DNA of 5,865 nucleotides from Desulfocapsa sp. Lineage in GTDB: Bacteria; Desulfobacterota; Desulfobulbia; Desulfobulbales; Desulfocapsaceae. Under the pieces are notes generated by a model. That model was not told where the DNA came from. It saw only the letters and a program-made list of their open reading frames with translations, and made no database searches. This document shows, piece by piece, positions 1 through 5,257 of the stretch. The stretch is from NCBI GenBank assembly GCA_029942265.1, contig JAOZTO010000172.1, positions 1 through 5,865 on the forward strand. Direction: 5' to 3'. The translations under genes were made by a program, and so were the position numbers. Within the stretch, counting starts at the first letter, position 1. Each line of letters opens with the position of its first letter.

Positions 1-609
1 ACCAATCCCTGCATCAAGCTCTAGCGATCCGAAAGTGAATCTGCGTTGAGTCGTTATAGGATCAAGACCAACCGTTGCAATCAATACCCCAAGAGCTGTT
101 GACATCAAACCTTTTACCTGGGAACCACTCCCAGTATCAGAGACTATGACCAGGGCAAAAATTATCAGCATTGCAAGTTCTGCAGGGCCAAATAAAAGCG
201 CTATAGAGGCGATTGGAGGAGCAACGAGCATCAAAAGACTATCGCTGAAAATTGCAGCTGTCACAGAAGCCAGGAGTGCCATTTTAAGTGCCTTGCCTGC
301 TTTTCCCTGTTTAGTAAGAGCGTAGCCGTCAATGGCAGTTGGTGCGGCTTCCGGTGTACCGGGAGCATTCAGCAATATGGCAGAGATCGAACCGCCATAA
401 ACACTGCCTTTCCAGCAGCCAACAAGCATGGAAATTGCAAAAAGAGGTGTCCATGTATAAGTTATAGGAATAAGCAGGGCAATGGCCATGGTACCATTGA
501 GTCCAGGGACTGCTCCAAGCAGTGAACCCAAGAATATCCCAAGTGCTGCGCCAAATAAATTGTTCACAGTTAAAGACATGGACGCAGCTTCCAGTAATAC
601 TTCCCACAT
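1..609 (-). CDS. tctA: TctA-family large membrane subunit of a tripartite tricarboxylate transporter (partial, N-terminal 203 residues)
   Basis: This is the large integral membrane subunit that carries the substrate across the cytoplasmic membrane, using the ion gradient, after delivery by TctC. The frame is open from ATG at 609 to the window edge with no stop, so only the first 203 residues are visible; the family is usually about 500. Visible family hallmarks are a Gly-rich segment ending in PGLNGT (about residues 23-40), YGGSISAILLNAPGTPEAAP (71-90) followed by AIDGY (92-96), and QRRFTFG (188-194). Several hydrophobic membrane spans are present (about 17-50, 109-130, 143-157, 168-181). The start is well supported: the tctB stop runs into TAAGGAG, whose GGAG lies 8 bases before the ATG. 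That 12-base gap after tctB implies co-translation in the tct operon. Family assignment is firm; the substrate is unknown. Confidence 0.93.
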   Translation of the reverse strand, partial: MWEVLLEAASMSLTVNNLFGAALGIFLGSLLGAVPGLNGTMAIALLIPITYTWTPLFAISMLVGCWKGSVYGGSISAILLNAPGTPEAAPTAIDGYALTKQGKAGKALKMALLASVTAAIFSDSLLMLVAPPIASIALLFGPAELAMLIIFALVIVSDTGSGSQVKGLMSTALGVLIATVGLDPITTQRRFTFGSLELDAGIG

Positions 610-621
610 AGCCAGGTCTCC

Positions 622-1095
622 TTATTCTAAGAATTTTTCAATGAGAGTTCCCACCGGAAGCGGTGAGTACAAAAACTTTTCAAACGAGACATATAATATC
701 CCGAGAGTTACGCCTGTGATCAAAGCTATTTGTTTGTAGTCAGTGATTTTGAATACCGTAAATAGCGCAAACATGGCCATTGCGGATGTCAACACAAACC
801 CCGTTAGGTCAAGCAGCATTGAGTAAGCTATCATTATTGCCATCACGTACAACAGATCAGACGTTGGTAAATGATGTTCGATTGTTGATTTTTTGCTACT
901 GACTTCTTTAAAATTAAGCGACTGAATGATCAAAATAATGCTTAGCAGTAAGATAAAACCAGTTACAAGAGTTGGCATTAAAGCTGCCGGTTCTGAAAAT
1001 GAGCCTACCTGATACGGTATTAAAAACAGTAGCACCCCCAGGCAAAACAGAAAAAAACCAATGCCGAGTTGAAAGTCGAATTTGTTCTGTATCAT
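622..1095 (-). CDS. tctB: TctB-family small membrane subunit of the tripartite tricarboxylate transporter
   Basis: This small membrane protein pairs with TctA in the inner membrane; TctB subunits are poorly conserved and their exact role is less clear. From the ATG at 1095 it is 157 residues, a normal length, with about four membrane spans: a first after the MIQNKFDFQLGIG start, a second in the LVTGFILLLSIILIIQ stretch, then a long hydrophobic region starting at DLLYVMAIMIAYSM, and a last span ending in the family-like tail YSPLPVGTLIEKF. A charged Lys/Ser-rich cytoplasmic loop lies between spans two and three. An in-frame ATG at 1149 would add 18 residues, but these look unlike a TctB N-terminus and that ATG sits in the loop of a strong hairpin, so I prefer 1095. 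Neither start has a Shine-Dalgarno sequence. Identification rests on length, topology and position between tctC and tctA. Confidence 0.87.
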   Translation of the reverse strand: MIQNKFDFQLGIGFFLFCLGVLLFLIPYQVGSFSEPAALMPTLVTGFILLLSIILIIQSLNFKEVSSKKSTIEHHLPTSDLLYVMAIMIAYSMLLDLTGFVLTSAMAMFALFTVFKITDYKQIALITGVTLGILYVSFEKFLYSPLPVGTLIEKFLE

Positions 1096-1135
1096 AGGAT
1101 TAGGTGTAATAATATGAGTGGAGGAGTTTAATTTA

Positions 1136-1170
1136 CCCTGAAATACCATCGTGATAGCAGTATTTCAGGG
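1136..1170 (-). promoter_or_regulatory. Perfect hairpin in the tctC-tctB intergenic region
   Basis: An 11-base inverted repeat, CCCTGAAATAC at 1136-1146 and GTATTTCAGGG at 1160-1170, flanks a 13-base loop with no mismatch. In the tct transcript it lies after the tctC stop and before the preferred tctB start. No U-run follows it in the sense direction, so it is not a classical terminator. Stable hairpins behind binding-protein genes are known, as in malE-malF, to protect the upstream mRNA from 3' exonucleases and lower expression of the membrane subunits; that role is my inference. A symmetric protein-binding site is the alternative reading. Confidence 0.6.
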
Positions 1171-1171
1171 C

Positions 1172-1190
1172 AAAAAACCCCAGTGAGGCT
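1172..1190 (-). terminator. Weak terminator-like stem just after tctC (possible attenuator)
   Basis: In the sense RNA the segment reads AGCCUC, loop ACU, then GGGGUU and four more U residues. The six-base-pair stem includes two G-U wobbles and has a 3-base loop. It starts about 20 bases after the tctC stop. The shape is that of a weak intrinsic terminator, so partial termination between tctC and tctB is possible. It is too weak to call a full operon end, and tctB and tctA clearly belong with tctC. Confidence 0.3.
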
Positions 1191-1211
1191 GATGAGCAGT
1201 CGGAGGCTTGC

Positions 1212-2177
1212 TTACTTAACTTTTACGCCAAGATCTTTAAGCAGACCACCCCACTCTTTAGAGAGTTTTTCAAGAAGTGCCTGATACTCTTTTCCTTCCA
1301 TAAATTTTGGATGCAGGTCAAGCTTACCAGTACTTTTCAGAACACCTTTATCAAGCGTTGCAGCTTTAAATGCATCTGAGATCATTTTCAGAGCAGGTTC
1401 AGGTGTGCCGGCGGGAGCTACAATAGACATGTACGATATCTGGGAGAAATCGAACCCTTTTTCCTTCATTGTAGGTACATCTGGTGTAGCGGTGAATCTA
1501 TCTTCACTGGTGATGAGAAGAGCTTTTAATTTACCAGCTCTGACAGAAGAAACAACAGATGCCATAGTATTATTAATAACATCAACGTGACCACCAAGAA
1601 GGGCAGCAGTCGCTTTTACACCACCCTGAAATGGCACATGTTTCCAATCCAGACCAAGTTCTTTACCAATTCTTGCGGTGACAAGATGGTTCGTTGTACC
1701 GGTACCAACACTACCGTATGTGACTTTACCAGGATTTTTCTTTGTATATTCAACGAGTTCTTCCCATGTGTTCCATGGAGCATCACCACGAACAAGAATT
1801 GCATACTCATAAGGCATAAGAGCACAGACTTGAACCAGATCCTTGAATGGTTTGTAAGGAACTTCGCGAATTTGTGGAATGATTGCAATGGCTGGCATAT
1901 TACAGGTACCGACTGTGTAGCCATCATTTTTTGCTCTTGCAACTTCACTTACACCAAGAGTTCCACCTGCACCCTTTTTGTTCATACAGATAACAGCCTG
2001 ATTCAGTACCTCTGTTGCTTTGGAAGCCATAAGTCTTGCTGCTGTATCAGTTGTTCCACCGGCAGAAAAATTAACAATCAGTTTGATTGGTTTTTTGGGA
2101 TAATCCGCCGCCATGACAGAGGTGCATAACGCCGCTGTCAATATCACACCTAACATACTGTAAAAAAACCTTTTCAT
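1212..2177 (-). CDS. tctC: TctC/Bug-family periplasmic solute-binding protein
   Basis: This extracytoplasmic receptor captures a small carboxylate and hands it to TctA/TctB. From ATG 2177 it is 321 residues, the usual family size. Residues 1-23 form a Sec signal peptide (KR, hydrophobic core, likely cut after SVMA before ADYP). The one Cys in that region (ALC) does not make a good lipobox, so a free periplasmic protein is expected. The mature protein shows the family signatures: YPKKPIKLIV then a ligand-loop motif with SAGGTTD (about 38-44), GAGGTLG (69-75), YGSVGTGTTNHL (154-165), a VPFQGG segment (181-186) and VAPAGTPEP (253-261). The start is set by AAAGGAG six bases upstream; an in-frame ATG at 2198 would only translate that ribosome binding site. 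It follows iclR by 49 bases. Ligand unknown; 5-oxoproline or another organic acid is inferred from the neighbours. Confidence 0.95.
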   Translation of the reverse strand: MKRFFYSMLGVILTAALCTSVMAADYPKKPIKLIVNFSAGGTTDTAARLMASKATEVLNQAVICMNKKGAGGTLGVSEVARAKNDGYTVGTCNMPAIAIIPQIREVPYKPFKDLVQVCALMPYEYAILVRGDAPWNTWEELVEYTKKNPGKVTYGSVGTGTTNHLVTARIGKELGLDWKHVPFQGGVKATAALLGGHVDVINNTMASVVSSVRAGKLKALLITSEDRFTATPDVPTMKEKGFDFSQISYMSIVAPAGTPEPALKMISDAFKAATLDKGVLKSTGKLDLHPKFMEGKEYQALLEKLSKEWGGLLKDLGVKVK

Positions 2178-2183
2178 TTGATT

Positions 2184-2190
2184 CTCCTTT
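2184..2190 (-). promoter_or_regulatory. Strong ribosome binding site of tctC
   Basis: AAAGGAG on the minus strand lies six bases before the ATG at 2177. It is the strongest Shine-Dalgarno sequence in the window, which fits the need for excess binding protein, and it decides the tctC start against the in-frame ATG at 2198. Confidence 0.8.
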
Positions 2191-2226
2191 GCTATCATGC
2201 AATTGTTGTTTGCAAGGCGAATGGTC

Positions 2227-2976
2227 TCAGCTGCTCTGTGAAGAAATCCTGCTTACCAGTTCAGAAATTTCTTTTTGACGGCTGGGCTCCATTCTCTTGT
2301 TTATCGCTGCTACGGTTATCGCAGCAACAACCTCCCCTTGCCGGTTTCTTACCGGCACTCCTACTGATGTAACACCTTCATGAAAGAGGCTTTTACTAAC
2401 GACAAAACCCCTTTTCTGTGATTTTTCAGCAAGCTTTCTAATATCATTTTCTGTCAGATCCCCAAAATCGGAATATCGTTTCCGGTTGTCAGATACAATT
2501 GACCCAAATTCATCTTTGGACAAAAATGCAATTAATGCCAAACTACCCGCTCCGATACCCAACGGTCTTCTTGCACCTATTTCAATTGTCATAGTCCGAA
2601 TGGGAAACCCACCTTCCATCCTGTCAATACAGAGCACATCGTTACCTGATTTTATTAATAAGAAAACTGTGTCTTCGGTTCTTTCTGCTATCTTTTCAAT
2701 AACCGAATGGTAGCGTTCACAAATCGCAAAATGATATGCTCCTGTACCAATATGATACAGGTCAACACCCAGGTGATAGAGTTTTGTTGTGGCGTCGTAG
2801 GTTAAGAATCTTTCAAGAACCAAGGCTGACAGAATCCTGTGAACCGTAGCAGTGTGCAGTTCTGTATTCCTGGCAATTTTTGAAAGATTTACCCCTTGCC
2901 CGTTGTATTTGGCAACTTCTCTCAGCAGTAACACTGTTCTGTGAACGCTTTGTGTTCCTTTTGTAGTTTGAGTCAT
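2227..2976 (-). CDS. IclR-family transcriptional regulator
   Basis: This is a DNA-binding regulator of 249 residues, standard for the IclR family, that would respond to a small carboxylate. The N-terminal winged helix-turn-helix spans about residues 9-72, with VNLSKIARNTEL followed by recognition helix TATVHRILSAL and the wing ending in YHLG. The C-terminal effector domain (about 85-245) shows EDTVFLLIKSG, IGARRPLGIGAGSLAL and, near the end, GVTSVGVPVRNRQGEVVAAI, all recognisable IclR signatures. The start at 2976 is supported by AGGAG four bases upstream. A TTGACA-type promoter precedes it. The gene heads the tct transcription unit and sits between the pxp and tct genes, so control of one or both groups is likely, with autoregulation possible. 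Whether it activates or represses cannot be read from sequence. The family call is firm; the effector is unknown. Confidence 0.94.
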   Translation of the reverse strand: MTQTTKGTQSVHRTVLLLREVAKYNGQGVNLSKIARNTELHTATVHRILSALVLERFLTYDATTKLYHLGVDLYHIGTGAYHFAICERYHSVIEKIAERTEDTVFLLIKSGNDVLCIDRMEGGFPIRTMTIEIGARRPLGIGAGSLALIAFLSKDEFGSIVSDNRKRYSDFGDLTENDIRKLAEKSQKRGFVVSKSLFHEGVTSVGVPVRNRQGEVVAAITVAAINKRMEPSRQKEISELVSRISSQSS

Positions 2977-2980
2977 ACTG

Positions 2981-2985
2981 CTCCT
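2981..2985 (-). promoter_or_regulatory. Ribosome binding site of the iclR-type gene
   Basis: AGGAG on the minus strand lies four bases before the ATG at 2976 and supports that start. The leader immediately upstream contains TATTTCAGGG, a ten-base match to one arm of the hairpin between tctC and tctB. Confidence 0.7.
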
Positions 2986-3019
2986 GGAATGTCCCTGAAA
3001 TATCTATAGTGGATACATC

Positions 3020-3049
3020 TTCATACAAGCGTAATAGCAATGCTGTCAA
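3020..3049 (-). promoter_or_regulatory. Probable sigma-70-type promoter for iclR-tctCBA
   Basis: On the minus strand a perfect TTGACA (3049-3044) is followed after 18 bases by TATGAA (3025-3020), a four-of-six match to TATAAT. The region just upstream is very AT-rich, as often in UP-like elements. Transcription would begin near 3012, giving a leader of roughly 35 bases before the iclR ATG. The -35 box is convincing and the -10 box is only fair. It makes iclR and the tct genes at least partly independent of the pxp unit. Confidence 0.6.
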
Positions 3050-3219
3050 GAATTTAATATCATATACTAATAATACTTTATCACAATATGACATTTAATT
3101 CTGCTCGATCTTCGAAATGTTGATATATATAGGAAAATCTGATGCACAAGGTAAACATTCGGGTTGGGTTCAAAAATAGGCTCCACCACTGAACTGTAAA
3201 TGTTTGGATAGTGCCCAGG

Positions 3220-3280
3220 TTCGTTTGATCCGGCTTGTGAACTATATTTGTTCATATGTGAACAAGCCGGATCGAACGAA
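3220..3280. repeat. Large imperfect inverted repeat (19-base arms, 23-base centre)
   Basis: Left arm TTCGTTTGATCCGGCTTGT (3220-3238) and right arm ACAAGCCGGATCGAACGAA (3262-3280) are reverse complements except at one position. As plus-strand RNA the odd pair is a U-G wobble, so all 19 pairs form; as minus-strand RNA it is a C-A mismatch. No U-run follows on either side, so it is not a typical terminator. Possible roles are an extragenic palindromic repeat, an mRNA 3'-end stabiliser for pxpBAC, an operator region, or a scar beside the degraded response-regulator gene. Copy number in the genome would tell. Confidence 0.8.
3248..3265. promoter_or_regulatory. Small nested palindrome, possible regulator binding site
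   Basis: TTGTTCA (3248-3254) and TGAACAA (3259-3265) are perfect inverted halves around TATG. The half-site TGTGAAC also occurs as a direct repeat at 3236-3242 and 3257-3263, 21 bases apart, about two helical turns. That geometry is typical of dimer-binding operators, but the site is about 170 bases upstream of the iclR promoter and lies within the larger inverted repeat, so it may only reflect that structure. Confidence 0.3.
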
Positions 3281-3293
3281 GATGGGGGGCTAG

Positions 3294-3425
3294 CCGAATA
3301 TTTACGATTATTCTCTATTTTATGCTGCCGTAGATGTTCAGATTTTTGGATTGCGGAAAAAACTTGGGGAAATGGGCAACTGCATTGAAACTGTTCTCGG
3401 GACAGGATATCGCCTGAAAGAATAG
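3294..3425 (+). pseudogene. C-terminal relic of an OmpR/PhoB-family response regulator
   Basis: On the plus strand, opposite to every intact gene, the frame 3294-3425 encodes 43 residues ending in a stop. They match the end of the winged-helix DNA-binding domain of OmpR/PhoB-type response regulators: YDY, six residues, VDV, then FGLRKKLGEMGNCIETVLG and a TGYRLKE tail. The spacing between YDY and VDV and the GTGYRL ending are those of the family. A stop codon at 3291 and the absence of an ATG before the conserved part show it is not a complete gene: the receiver domain and the front of the DNA-binding domain are missing. The sequence before it is the large inverted repeat, so the upstream part was lost by deletion or rearrangement. 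Its 3' end faces pxpC at 11 bases. The residue match is clear by eye; non-function is inferred. Confidence 0.78.
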
Positions 3426-3436
3426 AAAAAGATTCC

Positions 3437-4483
3437 TCAACACTCCGGATAGAGTTCTTCGTAACGATGCAACACACTATTTTCAGACAAGGCAGCAGTT
3501 ATTCGTGTGCTGTTTTCCTGGCCTGTTTTTTCAATACTGCTTTGTAGTGTATCAATCAGACGAAGTTGTTCATCTTTTATACAACACGCTGTCTCAAGGC
3601 TTACCTGTTCAAATCGTATACAATCTCCCGGCAAAGCCTGTGCTACCAGATGAAGATCACTAGATATGACAGTGGCAATCTTGCTATATCCACCAACTGT
3701 CTGTTCCACAAGCAAGATAATCGGCTGTCCGTTTGGAGGTATCTGCACACCTCCGGGTAAACTTGATTCAGAAATAATACTTGCAGGCATTCCCGGTTTC
3801 TGTTTCACAACAGAGCCTTTTAAGCGATACCCCATTCTATTGGCCTCGGAACTCACCTTAAACTCAGAACTGAAAAACAGATCCAGCCCTTCTTCAAAAT
3901 AGTCATCCTGCGGTCCAGGTATTGCACGTAATACGATTTCAGAAGAGAACTTTGGAAGCAGGCTATCCGAAATACCTTGTGGTGCCGGAAGTAATTTCCC
4001 TATACCACGAGCCAGTATATCACCTTCTTGAAGCGCCCGTCCCTGATATCCTCCAATTTTCGCACCGACATAAGTAGATCTGCTTCCCATCACAAGGGGA
4101 ACCTCAATCCCACCAGTTACTGCAAGATAACCCCGACATCCCGATTGTGCCTGTCCTATTTCAAGTATATCTCCAGGGCACACTCTAAACGCTTCCCATT
4201 GAGGAACTTCTTGGGAATTACATGTGACACGCATTTCTGCGCCGGTTATGGCAATATAGGCATTCTCCATAACCAGTAATTTGGGGCCAAGTAATGTACA
4301 TTCCAGTAATGCGGCAGTGGTAGCATTTCCCACAAGATCATTGGCAATTCCCGCAGAAAAACTATCAAGAACACCCGTTACAGGGACTCCAAATTTTTGA
4401 AAGCCGTAACGTCCGCTATCCTGCACAGTGGTGAACAGACCGGGAACCATTACTTTAAACATCTTGTATTTTGATAATCTCAT
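3437..4483 (-). CDS. pxpC: 5-oxoprolinase subunit C (biotin-dependent carboxyltransferase-like fold, formerly KipA/YbgK type)
   Basis: This is a subunit of the cytoplasmic PxpABC complex, which uses ATP to open 5-oxo-L-proline to L-glutamate. At 348 residues it is of typical length. Family signatures run through it: PGLFTTVQDSGRYGFQKFGVP (about 14-34, Asp22 and Arg25 in the usual places), LLECTLLGPKL (59-69), GGIEVPLVMGSRSTYVGAKIG with GGYQGRALQEGDIL (124-157), RAIPGPQDDYF (186-196), NRMGYRL (215-221) and the late GGVQIPPNGQP with GGYSKIATV (244-272). The start at 4483 overlaps the pxpA stop as ATGA, the usual sign of translational coupling. An in-frame ATG at 4462 would give a start closer to that of many relatives, and neither has a clear ribosome binding site. 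The last 40 or so residues are less conserved. The family resembles the urea amidolyase C-terminal part, but the pxpB-pxpA context fixes the call. Confidence 0.95.
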   Translation of the reverse strand: MRLSKYKMFKVMVPGLFTTVQDSGRYGFQKFGVPVTGVLDSFSAGIANDLVGNATTAALLECTLLGPKLLVMENAYIAITGAEMRVTCNSQEVPQWEAFRVCPGDILEIGQAQSGCRGYLAVTGGIEVPLVMGSRSTYVGAKIGGYQGRALQEGDILARGIGKLLPAPQGISDSLLPKFSSEIVLRAIPGPQDDYFEEGLDLFFSSEFKVSSEANRMGYRLKGSVVKQKPGMPASIISESSLPGGVQIPPNGQPIILLVEQTVGGYSKIATVISSDLHLVAQALPGDCIRFEQVSLETACCIKDEQLRLIDTLQSSIEKTGQENSTRITAALSENSVLHRYEELYPEC

Positions 4484-5256
4484 AACTGAAATGGCCGAAC
4501 AGTGATATCGTTTTCCTTTAACACGCTTCGTATTTTCTTTACCATCTGTACAGCGTGTGGATTATCGCCATGAACGCATAATGTGTGGACAGTAAGTTCT
4601 ATGCGGTTCCCCTCAATATCATCGATGCATCCGTCTCTTGCAATCTGTAAAGCTCTTGCGATAACTTCATCGGGATCTGTTATGACTGCTCCTTTTATAC
4701 TTCTTGGTGCCAGTGATCCTTCTGCTGTATAAGCACGATCCGGGAACGCCTCAAAAGCGACATTCAGCCCAAACTCCTTCCCGATTCGTGCCATCATTCT
4801 TCCTTTTTCACCTGCGAGTGCAACGTAAATCAGATCCTTGTCTATTTGAGAAATCGCCTCCGCCACCGCAACCGCAGTTGCTTCATTTTCAACCGCCTTG
4901 TGATAAAGACTTCCGTGTGGTTTCACGTGACAGAGTTTTGTATCATGAACATGGCAAAATGCTTGAAGGGCTCCGATCTGATAAATCAAATAGTGCTTCA
5001 GCTCCTCATTATTCACATTCATTGCCCGCCGTCCAAAGCCAAGCAGATCGGGATAACCGGGATGAGCACCACAATTAATCGTGTTTGCAACAGCTGATTG
5101 AACGGTTTTATTCATCACTACCGGATCCCCTGCATGCCAGCCGCAGGCAATATTAGCCGAGGTGATATGGGGCATAACATCATCATCCATACCCAGCTGA
5201 TAGATACCAAAGCTTTCGCCCAAATCACAATTTAAATCGATTGTTTTTTCTTTCAT
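4480..5256 (-). CDS. pxpA: 5-oxoprolinase subunit A (LamB/YcsF family)
   Basis: This LamB/YcsF-family subunit works with PxpB and PxpC in ATP-dependent 5-oxoproline hydrolysis in the cytoplasm. From ATG 5256 it has 258 residues, a normal length. Nearly all family blocks are present: IDLNCDLGESFG (6-17), TSANIACGWHAGDP (32-45), GAHPGYPDLLGFGRRAM (63-79), YQIGAL (92-97), HVKPHGSLYH (110-119), a FPDRAYTAEGSLAPR segment (171-185) and TLCVHGDNPHA (225-235). The conserved Asp, His and Glu residues of these blocks are intact, so the subunit should be functional. The pxpB stop lies one base before the ATG, suggesting reinitiation. A TTG at 5277, in frame and seven residues longer, has GAGG at good distance inside pxpB, but those bases also code Glu-Glu of PxpB. 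I prefer the ATG because IDLNCDLGE then falls at the usual place. Confidence 0.96.
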   Translation of the reverse strand: MKEKTIDLNCDLGESFGIYQLGMDDDVMPHITSANIACGWHAGDPVVMNKTVQSAVANTINCGAHPGYPDLLGFGRRAMNVNNEELKHYLIYQIGALQAFCHVHDTKLCHVKPHGSLYHKAVENEATAVAVAEAISQIDKDLIYVALAGEKGRMMARIGKEFGLNVAFEAFPDRAYTAEGSLAPRSIKGAVITDPDEVIARALQIARDGCIDDIEGNRIELTVHTLCVHGDNPHAVQMVKKIRSVLKENDITVRPFQL

Positions 5257-5257
5257 A

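Larger units (their letters stand above)
2977..3436. other. Intergenic region between pxpC and iclR: summary of contents
   Basis: This is the only long stretch without an intact gene. From pxpC towards iclR it holds the C-terminal relic of a response regulator on the plus strand (3294-3425), a large inverted repeat (3220-3280) with a nested palindrome, an AT-rich stretch without recognisable features (about 3050-3215), and the iclR promoter and leader (2977-3049). I see no strong intrinsic terminator after pxpC; a TCTTTTTC run follows its stop but the stem before it is only about four base pairs. Short open frames here resemble nothing known to me. Confidence 0.7.

Noticed and set aside
329..607. 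92-codon minus-strand open frame near the left edge
   Set aside because: It is a different frame over the start of tctA. The tctA frame gives conserved PGLNGT and YGGSISAILLNAPGT motifs and has a ribosome binding site; this one is Trp/Cys-rich and unrecognisable.
1587..2129. 180-codon open frame on the plus strand
   Set aside because: It lies entirely antisense to tctC, and its translation is Cys-rich with no recognisable domain, while the minus-strand product shows clear TctC signatures.
2108..2177. Lipoprotein signal peptide on TctC
   Set aside because: The only Cys sits in A-A-L-C, which lacks the small residue before Cys expected of a lipobox, while VMA-ADYP is a good signal peptidase I site.
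2198..2214. TGCAA-N7-TTGCA inverted repeat between iclR and tctC
   Set aside because: Five-base arms in an AT-rich leader are easily due to chance. It is close upstream of the tctC ribosome binding site but there is no further support.
3142..3192. Very short plus-strand open frame starting ATGCACAAG with AGGA upstream
   Set aside because: It is only 16 codons, with no similarity I recognise and no neighbour that would suggest a leader peptide, since the downstream plus-strand gene is a relic.
3236..3254. CRP/FNR-like site from TGTGA
   Set aside because: The second half TCACA at the right spacing is absent, and no FNR TTGAT-N4-ATCAA arrangement is present.
3220..3280. Large inverted repeat as a Rho-independent terminator of pxpBAC
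   Set aside because: No U-run follows the stem in either direction, the loop is 23 bases, and the minus-strand stem has a mismatch.
3067..3477. 136-codon minus-strand open frame spanning the intergenic gap and the pxpC end
   Set aside because: It overlaps the conserved pxpC reading frame and crosses the inverted repeat. Its translation has low-complexity Ser-rich stretches and no known domain. The plus-strand response-regulator relic explains part of it.
4704..5078. 124-codon plus-strand open frame inside pxpA
   Set aside because: It is antisense to conserved pxpA blocks, and its Pro/His-rich product matches no family I know.
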